Origin: Verrucomicrobiaceae bacterium
Lineage (GTDB): Bacteria > Verrucomicrobiota > Verrucomicrobiia > Chthoniobacterales > Terrimicrobiaceae
Direction: 5' to 3'
Assembly (NCBI GenBank): GCA_007280915.1
Contig: QYQL01000035.1
Location: 1-57,074 of the forward strand
DNA: 57,074 nucleotides
The notes beneath the pieces are model-generated. The model was not told where the DNA came from. It did not search any database and worked only from the letters and a program-made list of their open reading frames with translations. The position numbers and the translations under genes were made by a program. Every line of letters starts with the position of its first letter. The stretch's first letter is position 1. Positions 33,933-43,293 of this stretch are shown here, piece after piece.

Positions 33933-35036
33933 TTATTTTTCTCCGGTGAGAGTGCGGGCCTGATCGAGGAATTTGTCGGCGCTCCATTCGCCGTCGGACC
34001 TGGGAAGGGCTTTCCTCGCACGCTGCCGCTTCACGAGATCCGCGTGTGTCGTAAAATAGGGAAGGCTCAGTCCCTTGAAATCTTCGAGGGTTTGGAATCC
34101 GTGATTTTCCATAAAGGCCAGGAGTTCCTCCTTCATTTTCTCCACGATCCCGTAGCCGGATTTCATGACGCCGGAGCAGACCTGGACGGTGTCCGCGCCG
34201 AGGAGCAGAAATTCCGCCGCGTGCGTGCCGGTTTCAATCCCGCCGATTCCGGACAGCGAGCGCCCCGGGAATTCGCTCCGGATCAGGGCGGCAATTTCCA
34301 TGCACATCCGGAGCGCGATCGGGCGGATCGCGGTGGAGGAATACCCTCCGACCATCGAATAGCCTTCAACCGTCGGTTCCGGACGCAGAGTCTCCAGGTT
34401 CACCCGCATGACGCTTCGCAGCGTGTTGATCGCGCTGATCCCGTGGCAACCGGCTTTCAGGGCCGCGCGTGAGGGATCTTCGATGTGGGTGATATTCGGC
34501 GTCATTTTCGCCCAGACCGGCTTTTTTGCCGCGTCCATCACCCACTTGCAGACCTCTTCCAAAATCTCGGGATCCTGGCCCATGGCCGAACCCATTTTTC
34601 TTTCCGGAAGCCCGTGCGGACATGAGAAATTCAGCTCAAATCCATCGACTCCGGCGTCCTGGCAGCGCTCGACAATTTCCACCCACGCATCCCGGCGGAA
34701 CTCCTCCATGATCGAGGCGATCAGGATTCCTTGCGGGTGTTCGTCCTTGCACTTTTTGAATTCCTCCAGCCACACGGAGAACGGGCGGTCGCTGATCAGT
34801 TCGATATTTTCCCACCCGATGATTTCCTTTCCTCCATCGGCATAAAGTTTCGCGTAGCGCGGGCTGACGTTGACGACTTTCGACGCATCCAGGCTGATCG
34901 TCTTGGCGACCACCGCTCCCCAGCCTTCGCGAAACGCGCGCGAAATGACGTTCAAATTCGTCCCCGGGGGCCCGGACGCGATCACGAAAGGATTCGGAAG
35001 CGCGAGCCCGTCAACTTTGGTTTCAAGTGTCGGCAT
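33933..35036 (-). CDS. preA: PreA-like dihydropyrimidine dehydrogenase catalytic subunit lacking Fe-S domain
   Basis: 367 aa, a TIM-barrel FMN enzyme of the dihydroorotate/dihydropyrimidine dehydrogenase class. Signature parts: FVIASGPPGTNLN, the active-site loop ELNFSCPHGLPERKMG with the catalytic Cys, KMTPNITHI and GIGGIETGTHAAEFLLLGAD (phosphate-binding). E. coli PreA is about 40 residues longer and carries two [4Fe-4S] clusters at its C-terminus; no CxxCxxC motif is present here, and no PreT-like partner lies nearby. Likely reaction: reversible reduction of uracil or thymine, but the electron donor is unclear. It is followed immediately by aroB. Symbol given by similarity. Confidence 0.75.
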   Translation of the reverse strand: MPTLETKVDGLALPNPFVIASGPPGTNLNVISRAFREGWGAVVAKTISLDASKVVNVSPRYAKLYADGGKEIIGWENIELISDRPFSVWLEEFKKCKDEHPQGILIASIMEEFRRDAWVEIVERCQDAGVDGFELNFSCPHGLPERKMGSAMGQDPEILEEVCKWVMDAAKKPVWAKMTPNITHIEDPSRAALKAGCHGISAINTLRSVMRVNLETLRPEPTVEGYSMVGGYSSTAIRPIALRMCMEIAALIRSEFPGRSLSGIGGIETGTHAAEFLLLGADTVQVCSGVMKSGYGIVEKMKEELLAFMENHGFQTLEDFKGLSLPYFTTHADLVKRQRARKALPRSDGEWSADKFLDQARTLTGEK

Positions 35037-35257
35037 GGTTTGCTAAAGGCGAAGGCATCTTTACGGCGATTCATGGCTTTGCCAAGGACAGGTTCACTTT
35101 TGAAGTTCCCGGGTGGAAGGAAAATGCTTCCCCTCGTGGCAGAGACAGATGGCGAAAGCGGAAGGGAATCGGGGCATTGATAAATATTTCCTAAAATCGC
35201 TTTTCAGAAAAAAGATTTTATGCAAACAATGCCAAATTCATTCAATGATCAGTTTAT

Positions 35258-37633
35258 TTGGTTATTGAGGTGTGGAGCAATCAACAACGAGGTATTGTGG
35301 GACAATCTTTTCCATTCTGGGTGCAGGGAGTCGAAGCAGCGGACAGCCATGTCTTGATTCGTGGAACTTTTGAGCTCGGCAGGAATGAAGAGATCGAGAT
35401 CCGTCATATCGGAGCTTCGATGTATCGGCTCTGGGTGGATGGAAATATTCTGGACGAAGGTCCCGCGCGTTTTGACGTTGCGCATCCCGCTTTTTTGGTT
35501 TCGAGGGTGAGGTTGTCGAAAGGAAAACATGTGATCGCCGTTCACGGGCATTTTCACGGGGTGACGACGCGCTTGTTGAGCGCCGAGGTGCCGGGATTTT
35601 TCCATGCTGTTGTGACGGCGAAGGGTGATGTTCCTGTTGTATGGAAGGGGATCGAGGCGGGAGCCTACCAGAAAACCGGAAGGCGGCTCGGCTGTGTGCT
35701 GGGTCCGGTGGAATGGTGCGACACGCGCCACTTGCCGGGAGGTTGGACCAAAAAAGAATTCAACGACGCCGGGTGGGCGGATGTGTGTCGGTCGGATGTG
35801 AAGCTTGGCCCTGATGAGACGGCGAGGCTTGGCGACATCACACTGCGGCCGCGGGCGATTACCAAAGTGGCGGAGGGGGAACTCGTGAATCACTCGCCGG
35901 TCGCCCACGACCCGCCGATGAATTTTATCACCCGGGATCTCGTGGTTTCCGATCTTCCTCCCGAGGGGATCTGGCAGCGCTTCGATCTCGACCGGGTGCA
36001 GCTTGGGCGGCCGACGCTGAAGGTTTCCGCCCCGGCGGGCACTCTGCTCCAATGCGCGTATTCCGAGTGTCTGACCCACGGCCGCGTGAGTCCGTATTTG
36101 AAAAGCGGAGGAGGGGACAACTCGTGCATGCTGGATACATGGATTCTGTCCGGCGGAACCCAGACCGTCGAGCCACTGCAGCCGAAAGGAGCCCGCTTTC
36201 TCGAGGTTCATCTGCTGGGAAACCAGGCAGCCGGTCTCCAAATTGAATCGGTCGAGTGGAACGAGCGCGCTTACTGCCCGGATGATCCGGCGGGTGCCTT
36301 CTCCTGCAACGACGAGCTTCTGAACCGCATCTGGACAACCGGGGTCGAAACCCTCCGCAGTTGTGTGGAAGATGCCGTTACCGACAACCCGCACCGCGAG
36401 CGCGGCCAGTGGCTCGGCGACGCAGTCGGGGCGGGAATGGATATTCTGGCGGTTGCTTACTCGGATTGGCGTCCCCTTGAGCGCGGGCTCATCCAGGCCG
36501 CGCAGTGTGCTCGCGAGGATGGACTGATTCCGGCGGTTTTTCCTGGCACCCGGGAGTTTCTTCCCTCGTTTGCCATCCAATGGGTTGCCGCTGTGCCCCA
36601 TTATTTCCGGATCGGAGGCGACAAGGAATTGCTGCGGAGCCTCTATGATTTTGCTGTGGCGAATATCCGGTCATTTGACGCGGACCGCGAGCCGCTCGGA
36701 CTGCGTACCAACCCGAAGCACTGGAATTTCATCGACTGGGGATATCGCGGGTCGGCGACGGTTTTTCTTGAAGGGAAGCAGGACGAGGCCGGGTTCGATC
36801 CGGCTCTTTCTCTCATGTATCTCGGGGCCTTGCGCGCCCTTTCCGACTGGGCGGGATGGATCGGGCAGGATGGCACAAAGTGGGCAGCCGATGCAGAGGA
36901 AATTGCCGGGCGCTATTTTCGTCACCTTGAGGGGTGCCTGAAGGCGAGTCCCGATTGCTGGGAGGCGCAGGGATTCCATACAACCGCGCTCGCTCTGGCG
37001 CAGAAAGTCGTTCCGGCCGCGGGCATCCCCTCGGCGGTGGCATTTTTGAAGAAGCACCTTCTGGCATGCTTTCCGAACAACCCGGCCGCTCAGCGGCATT
37101 CAGGAACGACTGTCGAGAGCGACCAACTGATCACTCCGTTTTTCCTGCATCATGTGCTGCCTGTCCTGATCGAGCACGGCGAGATGGATTTTGTTCTTGG
37201 TCAGATCCGATCCTGCTGGGGTTGGGCGTTGGACTGCGGTCTCACCACATGGCCGGAGGTTTTTGATATCCGGTGGAGCCACTGCCACCAGTGGTCCGGG
37301 TGTCCCACATGGATCCTCTCCCGCTACGCGCTCGGGCTGCACCCTCGGTATGATCTCGGCTGCGACGTTTTTGAACTGAAAATTCATCCCGGCGATCTGA
37401 TCTCAGCCTCGGGGCGCCTGCCGCTTTATGCCAGCGACGACCATGTGGAAATCGCATGGAAACGCACCGGGCCGGCAACCATCTCCTATACCCTTCGATC
37501 CCAGCGTCCGGTTCGCCTTCTGTTGCCCAACGGGACGCGGATCGAAACCGGCGGTGAGTGGACGGCTGAGCTGGCAGTCTGCAAAAGTGGTTCCGCCATT
37601 CCGGCCGGCGAAGCCGAATCCGTCCGTGCCTGA
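35258..37633 (+). CDS. GH78-like alpha-L-rhamnosidase family protein
   Basis: 791 aa. N-terminal beta-sandwich domains (about 1-340) precede an (alpha/alpha)6 barrel opening DEPFSCNDE-type sequence (AFSCNDELLNRIWTTGVETLRSC). The key GH78 loop reads TDNPHRERGQWLGDA, where the usual form is DCPxRE-x-x-GWxGD; Asn replaces Cys. The barrel continues with aromatic residues and ends in a short beta domain. No signal peptide is seen, so it should act in the cytosol. The ORF begins at TTG 35258; GTG 35270 is an alternative. It would release L-rhamnose or a similar deoxy-sugar from an oligosaccharide or glycoside. The next gene (25 bases on) is a phosphorylase, so they likely form a carbohydrate operon. 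Confidence 0.75.
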   Translation: MVIEVWSNQQRGIVGQSFPFWVQGVEAADSHVLIRGTFELGRNEEIEIRHIGASMYRLWVDGNILDEGPARFDVAHPAFLVSRVRLSKGKHVIAVHGHFHGVTTRLLSAEVPGFFHAVVTAKGDVPVVWKGIEAGAYQKTGRRLGCVLGPVEWCDTRHLPGGWTKKEFNDAGWADVCRSDVKLGPDETARLGDITLRPRAITKVAEGELVNHSPVAHDPPMNFITRDLVVSDLPPEGIWQRFDLDRVQLGRPTLKVSAPAGTLLQCAYSECLTHGRVSPYLKSGGGDNSCMLDTWILSGGTQTVEPLQPKGARFLEVHLLGNQAAGLQIESVEWNERAYCPDDPAGAFSCNDELLNRIWTTGVETLRSCVEDAVTDNPHRERGQWLGDAVGAGMDILAVAYSDWRPLERGLIQAAQCAREDGLIPAVFPGTREFLPSFAIQWVAAVPHYFRIGGDKELLRSLYDFAVANIRSFDADREPLGLRTNPKHWNFIDWGYRGSATVFLEGKQDEAGFDPALSLMYLGALRALSDWAGWIGQDGTKWAADAEEIAGRYFRHLEGCLKASPDCWEAQGFHTTALALAQKVVPAAGIPSAVAFLKKHLLACFPNNPAAQRHSGTTVESDQLITPFFLHHVLPVLIEHGEMDFVLGQIRSCWGWALDCGLTTWPEVFDIRWSHCHQWSGCPTWILSRYALGLHPRYDLGCDVFELKIHPGDLISASGRLPLYASDDHVEIAWKRTGPATISYTLRSQRPVRLLLPNGTRIETGGEWTAELAVCKSGSAIPAGEAESVRA

Positions 37634-37657
37634 GCCCAACGCAGTTTTACACATCCT

Positions 37658-40585
37658 ATGAATCCATTATTAATCCGTGCCTTCCTGTTCGATCTCGACG
37701 GGGTTGTTGTATTCACCGACCGCTACCATGAAATGGGATGGCGGAAACTTGCCGAAGCTGAAGGCTGGGATTTTCCTCAGAAGCTGGCCCATTCCCTGCG
37801 CGGGATCTCGCGGACGGACAGTGTGGACATTATCCTTGCCCACAACAAATTGGAAAAATCCCCGGAGGAGAAGGAGGCGTTCGCTACGCGAAAAAATGCG
37901 ATCTATGTGGACGCCATCCGCAATATCAGCGAAGCGGATGTTGTCCCCGGTGCCGTCGACTTCATCCGGGAAGCCCGCGCGGCAGGCATCCATACCGCGT
38001 TGTGTTCCGCAAGCAAGAATGCCGTGGGCGTGCTCGAGGCGCTCGGGATCAGCGATCTGTTCGATGCGGTCGTGACCGGCGCCGACATTCACCGTTCCAA
38101 GCCGGATCCGGAAATCTTTTTGCTCGGCGCGGAGCGTTTGGGAATCCCTGCCTTCCATTGCATGGTTTTCGAGGATGCGGTTTCCGGTGTTGAAGCCGCT
38201 CATCGGGCCGGGATGAAATGTGTCGGCGTGGGAACCTCGGAGGGACTTCCCAATGCAGCCGAAGTGATCCCCGACTTCACCTCGGTGAACCTGCTTTCCC
38301 TTTTGGAGACAGGCCGTCTTCATCGTCCGGAGCCCGAGCCATGGGGGATCAGCCAGACCGCGCTCCGCGAGCGCAGGAGCCAATACTGGGAATCGATTTT
38401 TGCTTTGAGCAACGGCGTCATCGGCGTGAGGGGAGCACTTGAGGAGACCGCCTGGCCGGGGCACACCTACGCTGCCACATTTGTGAACGGGGTGTTCGGC
38501 CGCAAACCCTACGAGCACCTCTGGAAGCTGCCCGGTTTCGCCGAAGGACTGGAGTTGATGCTCAACGTGGCGGAGTGGACCCGTGTCGATCTGGAGGTTG
38601 ATGGCGTGAAATTCGCGCCCGATGCTGCCGGGATATCGGGTCATCGCCGCCATTTGGATTTCGAGCGCGGCTGTCTGGTCCGCGAGTTTGTGTGGGCGCC
38701 CGCCGGATCTCCGAAGGTCCGCGTTCGGACCAACCGACTTGTCAGCATGACCCGCAGCCACTGCGCGGCGCTGAGTTACGAGGTCGAGGCGCTGGAAGAT
38801 TGCAAAGTGCATCTCTCCGCCTCCACGATCATTCCCACCGGTCACTGGCATTTGCCGGGCGAACCGATTCTGGTGGAAAAAATCGGGGAGTCCGCAGGTT
38901 GCGACACGTTCCTTCTGAACCCGGCCGACGGTCCTCACGCCGTCGCGATTGCAGCCGCGACACGCTTCGTCGGATCCGGCAGCCGCGATCGTCTTGCGGG
39001 AGAGCGCTCGGTCAAGCATGAGGCGACGGTCCGCCTGGCTAAGGGTGAGGTGTTCCGCCTCGAAAAAAATGTCGCCTTCCTTTCCACCATCGACCTCGCG
39101 AATGACGTCATCATCGGCAAGGCATCCGAATTGGCTGTTGCCGATGCCGCAGGCGGGTTTGCCGCGCTCGAAATGGAACAGGCCGCCTGGTGGAAGGCAT
39201 GGTGGCCGCTTCACGATATCCGCATCGAGAGAAACCCCGCCGACCAGCAGGCGATCCGGTTCAACCTGTTCCAGCTCCGGCAGAGCTTCCCGTGCCATCC
39301 GAAGCTCAGCATCGGCGCGAACTTCCTCACCGGGGACAAATACTGCGGGCATGTCTTCTGGGACACGGAGATGTATATTTCTCCGCCGGCGCTTTACAGC
39401 GAGCCGCAGATCGTGCAGCCGCTGCTCGACTACCGCTACCATTTGCTCGACAAGGCAAGGAAGAGGGCTCGCGAGGTCGGCAACAAGGGCGCTCTCTACG
39501 CATGGAATACGATCAGCGGCGATGAATGCGCCACCGTTTTCGAGGCCTCGACCGCGGAATACCACCTTGTCACCGCGGTGGCCTGGGCGATCCGCCGTTA
39601 TGTCGAGCAGACAGGCGATACCGCATGGCTGTGGGCGCGCGGTGCCGAGATTCTCTTTGAGACTGCGCGCTTCCTCGAAGATCTTGGTGGATACGTTCCG
39701 CTGCGGGACGGAAAATTCTGCATCAATGCAGTCTGCGGGCCCGACGAATACGCCTGCGGGGTCAACAACAACTGCTACACGAACGTGATGGCCCAGTGGC
39801 ACCTCCGCTATGCGGCGCAAATTTTTGACCGGATGGAAAAGGAGGCTCCCGAGGCATTCAAGACGCTCTGCGCCCGTTGCGGGTTCACGCGGGACGAACG
39901 CGATGCCTGGCAGCGTGCCGGGGACGCGATGTATATTCCGTTCCGCGAGGATCTCGGCATCCATGCGCAGGACGACGGGTTTTTGAATCTCAGCCCGGTG
40001 GACATGTCGGAGATTCCGATGCACACCGACATCCGGGAGAAAAAGCACCCGCTCATGCTGTGGCGCACGCAGGTCTGCAAGCAGGCCGACACGGTCCTCA
40101 TGCTGTTCGTCCATGGCGACCAGTTCAGCAGGGAGGTGAAGGAGGCGGATTACAACTTCTACGAACCGCGCACCAACCACGGATCATCGCTCTCGGCATG
40201 CATCCACACAATTATTGCGGCGGAGCTTGGGCGCATGGAGGAAGCCTACCAGTTCTTCCATCTCAGCGCTTGCATGGACATCAACGATTTCAAGAGCAAT
40301 GTGGCCGGGGGCCTTCATTCCGCCTGCATGGGCGGGACATGGATGGCGGTCGTCAACGGGTTCGGAGGCATGCGGGATTATGACCGTGGGCTCGAATTCT
40401 CCCCGCGCCTGCCATCGGCTTGGAAAGAATGTGCGTTCCACGTCTGGTGGCGGGGACAGGGGATCGAGGTGACCATGATGCCGGACAAGACCCGTTACGT
40501 CCTCATTGAAGGGGGCAGCGTGGAATTCCTTCACCATGGCACTCCGGTTCACCTGACCCGTAAGCAACCGGAGAAGACTCTTTAA
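37658..40585 (+). CDS. Beta-phosphoglucomutase / GH65 disaccharide phosphorylase fusion
   Basis: 975 aa bifunctional protein. Residues 1-215 are a HAD-type beta-phosphoglucomutase: nucleophile Asp12 and Asp14 in FLFDLDGVVVFTD, SASKNAVGVL, and SKPDPEIFLLGAERLG with FEDAVSGVEAA. From about 230 a GH65 phosphorylase follows (kojibiose, trehalose or maltose type), with RRSQYWESIFALSNGVIGVRG, the GDKYCGHVFWDTEMYISP substrate loop and catalytic acid Glu697 in CGPDEYACGVNNNCYTN. GH65 enzymes release beta-glucose 1-phosphate from alpha-glucosides with phosphate; the mutase converts it to glucose 6-phosphate. Fusion therefore channels the product. No signal peptide. Disaccharide specificity cannot be deduced by eye. 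Confidence 0.92.
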   Translation: MNPLLIRAFLFDLDGVVVFTDRYHEMGWRKLAEAEGWDFPQKLAHSLRGISRTDSVDIILAHNKLEKSPEEKEAFATRKNAIYVDAIRNISEADVVPGAVDFIREARAAGIHTALCSASKNAVGVLEALGISDLFDAVVTGADIHRSKPDPEIFLLGAERLGIPAFHCMVFEDAVSGVEAAHRAGMKCVGVGTSEGLPNAAEVIPDFTSVNLLSLLETGRLHRPEPEPWGISQTALRERRSQYWESIFALSNGVIGVRGALEETAWPGHTYAATFVNGVFGRKPYEHLWKLPGFAEGLELMLNVAEWTRVDLEVDGVKFAPDAAGISGHRRHLDFERGCLVREFVWAPAGSPKVRVRTNRLVSMTRSHCAALSYEVEALEDCKVHLSASTIIPTGHWHLPGEPILVEKIGESAGCDTFLLNPADGPHAVAIAAATRFVGSGSRDRLAGERSVKHEATVRLAKGEVFRLEKNVAFLSTIDLANDVIIGKASELAVADAAGGFAALEMEQAAWWKAWWPLHDIRIERNPADQQAIRFNLFQLRQSFPCHPKLSIGANFLTGDKYCGHVFWDTEMYISPPALYSEPQIVQPLLDYRYHLLDKARKRAREVGNKGALYAWNTISGDECATVFEASTAEYHLVTAVAWAIRRYVEQTGDTAWLWARGAEILFETARFLEDLGGYVPLRDGKFCINAVCGPDEYACGVNNNCYTNVMAQWHLRYAAQIFDRMEKEAPEAFKTLCARCGFTRDERDAWQRAGDAMYIPFREDLGIHAQDDGFLNLSPVDMSEIPMHTDIREKKHPLMLWRTQVCKQADTVLMLFVHGDQFSREVKEADYNFYEPRTNHGSSLSACIHTIIAAELGRMEEAYQFFHLSACMDINDFKSNVAGGLHSACMGGTWMAVVNGFGGMRDYDRGLEFSPRLPSAWKECAFHVWWRGQGIEVTMMPDKTRYVLIEGGSVEFLHHGTPVHLTRKQPEKTL

Positions 40586-40604
40586 GCCAACCGTCAGTTT
40601 CCAT

Positions 40605-40635
40605 CGCCGGGACGTCCGGCGGGGCTGGTTTTTCC
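40605..40635 (+). terminator. Possible terminator after the phosphorylase
   Basis: A short stem cgccgg-gacgt-ccggcg (40605-40621) is followed by ggggctggtttttcc, giving a T-run 8 bases later. Weak stem, so only a possible intrinsic terminator between the phosphorylase and the sulfatase. Confidence 0.35.
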
Positions 40636-40700
40636 GTCTCATGGCGGGCTGGTCCTGCTGGCACGTCTGTGTTTAACATTCATCTCACCATACCCCCGTA

Positions 40701-42005
40701 ATGAAACTTCACACCCTTGGATTCATCTTCTGCGCCCTTGCGCTTTCGGTCATTCCGTCTTCCGCCGCAACCGACAAGCCGAACATTGTCCTGATCGTGG
40801 CCGACGATCTCGGATATGCCGATCTCGGCATTCAGGGCTGCAAGGATATTGCGACTCCGCACATGGATTCGATCGCGGCGGATGGGGTTCGTTTCACAGA
40901 TGCTTATGTCACCGCGCCGGTTTGTGCGCCCTCGCGCGCCGGCCTGCTCACCGGGCGCTGGCAGGACCGCTTTGGGTTCGAGGGCAATCCGGAGCCGGGT
41001 GCCACATGGGGCCTGCCGCTCACAGAAAAGACGATTGCCGAGCGGCTCAAGCCCCTGGGTTACGCAACCGGCATCTTCGGCAAATGGCACCAAGGTGAGA
41101 CGCCTGAATTCCGTCCAAACAAGCGCGGATTCGACGAGTTCTTCGGGTTCCTCTCCGGCATGCATTCTTACTTCGAGGGAAACGATCCCAAGTGGGGGCC
41201 GATCTTCCGCGGCAACGAGCCTGTTCAGTTGGACAAATACCTGACCCAGGCGATCGCGGAGGAGAGTGTAGGCTTCATCGACCGACATAAGGGGCATCCG
41301 TTTTTCCTCTACGCCGCCTTCAATGCCCCGCACACACCTATGGAGGCACCGCAATCGTATCTTGACGAGGTCGCCGGGATTCAGGATCCCGCGCGGCGGA
41401 AGTATGCCGCGATGGTTCGGGCTTTGGATGACGGAGTGGGCACAATTCTGGAGGCGATCAGGAAAAACGGCCTTGAGGGCAACACTCTGCTCATCTTTCT
41501 CAGCGACAACGGAGGTCCCATTCTGGAGGGAGCGGCCGTCAACGGCTCCAGCAACGCTCCTCTGCGCGGAGGAAAAGCCGAGGTTTGGGAAGGTGGAATC
41601 AGGGTTCCGTTTTTTGTGCGCTGGCCCGGACATTTGTCCCCGGGCAAGGTGCTGGATGATCCGGTCATCAGCCTGGATATTCTACCGACCGCCCTCGCTC
41701 TGGCGGGTGGGCCGAGGGATCCCGGGCTCGACGGGGCGGACATTTTTCCGTGGCTCGAAGGCAAAGCCTCCGCCCCGGCCCGCACGACGTTCTTTTGGAA
41801 ATTCTACGCCCAGGTTGCCGTGCGTGACGGGGATTCCAAACTCGTCCGGCCGAATGCCGGAAAACCCATGGAACTCTACGACCTGAAAAACGACGTCTCC
41901 GAGTCCAGAAATCTTGCCGATGGCGACCAGGACCGCGTGAAGTCACTGAAAAAGAAATTCGATGACTGGAACAGCGGCAACGGGAAACCTCTGAATACCC
42001 GATAG
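40701..42005 (+). CDS. Secreted sulfatase (formylglycine-dependent)
   Basis: 434 aa. The N-terminal signal peptide (MKLHTLGFIFCALALSVIPSSAA) predicts export. The sulfatase fold begins KPNIVLIVADDLGYADLG with metal-binding Asp pair, and CAPSRAGLLTGR contains Cys75, the residue converted to formylglycine by a sulfatase-modifying enzyme (C-x-P-S-R). FLSDNGGPILEG near the middle supplies further metal ligands. Length fits arylsulfatase-like enzymes acting on sulfated sugars or glycans. No anaerobic/aerobic sulfatase-modifying enzyme gene lies beside it. It is convergent with the XylR-type regulator (8-base gap). Confidence 0.92.
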   Translation: MKLHTLGFIFCALALSVIPSSAATDKPNIVLIVADDLGYADLGIQGCKDIATPHMDSIAADGVRFTDAYVTAPVCAPSRAGLLTGRWQDRFGFEGNPEPGATWGLPLTEKTIAERLKPLGYATGIFGKWHQGETPEFRPNKRGFDEFFGFLSGMHSYFEGNDPKWGPIFRGNEPVQLDKYLTQAIAEESVGFIDRHKGHPFFLYAAFNAPHTPMEAPQSYLDEVAGIQDPARRKYAAMVRALDDGVGTILEAIRKNGLEGNTLLIFLSDNGGPILEGAAVNGSSNAPLRGGKAEVWEGGIRVPFFVRWPGHLSPGKVLDDPVISLDILPTALALAGGPRDPGLDGADIFPWLEGKASAPARTTFFWKFYAQVAVRDGDSKLVRPNAGKPMELYDLKNDVSESRNLADGDQDRVKSLKKKFDDWNSGNGKPLNTR

Positions 42006-42013
42006 CGTTCTTG

Positions 42014-43195
42014 TCAGACGGGAAGATCAGCAGCGATCGGGGGAACGAGTTCATCCTCCTCCTGCGCGTGGTGGGCCGCGCGAAACTCGCTGGCGCTCAT
42101 CTTGAGATTTTCTGAAAACGCACGGCTGAATGTGATCAGGCTGGAAAACCCGCATTCCCTCGCGATTTTCCCCACCGACTTCTCGGTCGTGGTGAGCAGG
42201 CTTTTCGCGTGGTCGAGGCGGACCCGCATCAACTCGCGGGCGATCGGCCGCCCGACCTGCTGGATGAACAGCTTGTAAAGGCTTGATCTGGAAATCGGCA
42301 CCGAGGAGACCAGTTTTTCCACGCACAGGGGCTCGGCATAATTGTCCCAGATCTTTCTCAGCACGATCAGAACATGAGGGTCTGAGACCGCCAAAAAGTT
42401 GGTGGACTCCCGGAGGACGACCGCCTTCGGGGGGACCCTGATGGGAGTCACCCGCGGTGCGCCTCCCTGCAGCAACCGGTCGAGCTCCTGGGCTGCACGA
42501 TAGGAGTGTCCCGTCAGATCTGCGTCGATGCTGGAAAGGGTCACCGGCAAAAATTCGCAAGTCAGGGTCATGTTTCCCAACCCGAGCAGGGCGACTTCCT
42601 CCGGCACATGAAGTCCGGCATCGACAGCTGCATTGAGGATGATCGCCATCGTGTCATCATTTTGACACATGACGGCAACCGGCCTGGGGAGTGAGGAGAG
42701 AGTGGTTTTTGCCCAATTGTGAACCGAGCGGTAATTCACCTCGTGTTCGGATTGCGCCTGGTTCCAATGATAAAGATGGCACGTTCTTCCGGCTGCCTCG
42801 ACCGTCTGGATGAACCCGGCGGACACCTCTTGTTCAAGCCGGCTGTTCTGAATGAAAAAGAATGCGAAATGTTTGTGGTTTCTTTCCAAAAAGTGCGCGG
42901 CTCCGATGGCACCTGCCCGGTGGTTGTCCGACAAAACCTGTGGAAATTCCGAAAAATGCCCACCCATGTCGACCGTGGGAAGCCTCAGCGAACGGACAAA
43001 TGAGCGCGTCGTCGGACGTTCCATCAAGCCGATCACGCCGTCTCCCTCCCAACCTTCGGGGATCTGGTGGGTGCGAGCCATGTGGGTGTTTAAAACCCAA
43101 TCCCGTTCTCTCGCATAGGCGGCAATCCCCCTGTGCAACTCGGAATCATACCAGTCCAAAGCCATGAGAACGCTTATTCTTTTCACAGGAAGCAT
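42014..43195 (-). CDS. XylR-type transcriptional regulator (LacI-like sensor + AraC HTH)
   Basis: 393 aa from ATG 43195 (an upstream TTG at 43237 adds 14 residues; a purine-rich aga-ag precedes the ATG). Residues about 1-265 form a LacI-type periplasmic-binding-like sensor (VSVLMALDWYDSELHRGIAAYARE, VIGLMERPTTRSF, VALLGLGNMTLTCEFLPVTLSSID). The C-terminal 110 residues are an AraC helix-turn-helix (PISRSSLYKLFIQQVGRPIARELMRVRLDHAKSLL and the second HTH KIARECGFSSLITFSRAFSENLKMSASEFR). E. coli XylR has the same layout and binds a sugar. Members of this group in sugar-degrading bacteria control adjacent glycan genes; here the sulfatase and GH genes are candidates. Confidence 0.9.
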   Translation of the reverse strand: MLPVKRISVLMALDWYDSELHRGIAAYARERDWVLNTHMARTHQIPEGWEGDGVIGLMERPTTRSFVRSLRLPTVDMGGHFSEFPQVLSDNHRAGAIGAAHFLERNHKHFAFFFIQNSRLEQEVSAGFIQTVEAAGRTCHLYHWNQAQSEHEVNYRSVHNWAKTTLSSLPRPVAVMCQNDDTMAIILNAAVDAGLHVPEEVALLGLGNMTLTCEFLPVTLSSIDADLTGHSYRAAQELDRLLQGGAPRVTPIRVPPKAVVLRESTNFLAVSDPHVLIVLRKIWDNYAEPLCVEKLVSSVPISRSSLYKLFIQQVGRPIARELMRVRLDHAKSLLTTTEKSVGKIARECGFSSLITFSRAFSENLKMSASEFRAAHHAQEEDELVPPIAADLPV

Positions 43196-43293
43196 GTTAC
43201 TGACTTCTGGACGAATTGTAAAGTCTCCGTGTTTCAAAAAGAAGACATGACAATTTCTTTACGAAACAGATCTGGCAGAGTCATCTACGAGAA
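43196..43293. promoter_or_regulatory. Divergent promoter region with inverted TGTTTC/GAAACA
   Basis: 98-base region between the XylR-type regulator and the CPBP gene. tgtttc (43230-43235) and gaaaca (43263-43268) form inverted half-sites, and aattgt (43213) pairs with acaatt (43252). This could be an autoregulatory operator for the AraC-family protein; it is not a proven site. Confidence 0.3.

Noticed and set aside
37670-40180. 836-codon open frame on the minus strand
   Set aside because: It lies entirely antisense to the mutase/phosphorylase fusion, whose motifs are unmistakable. Long antisense frames are expected at this GC content.
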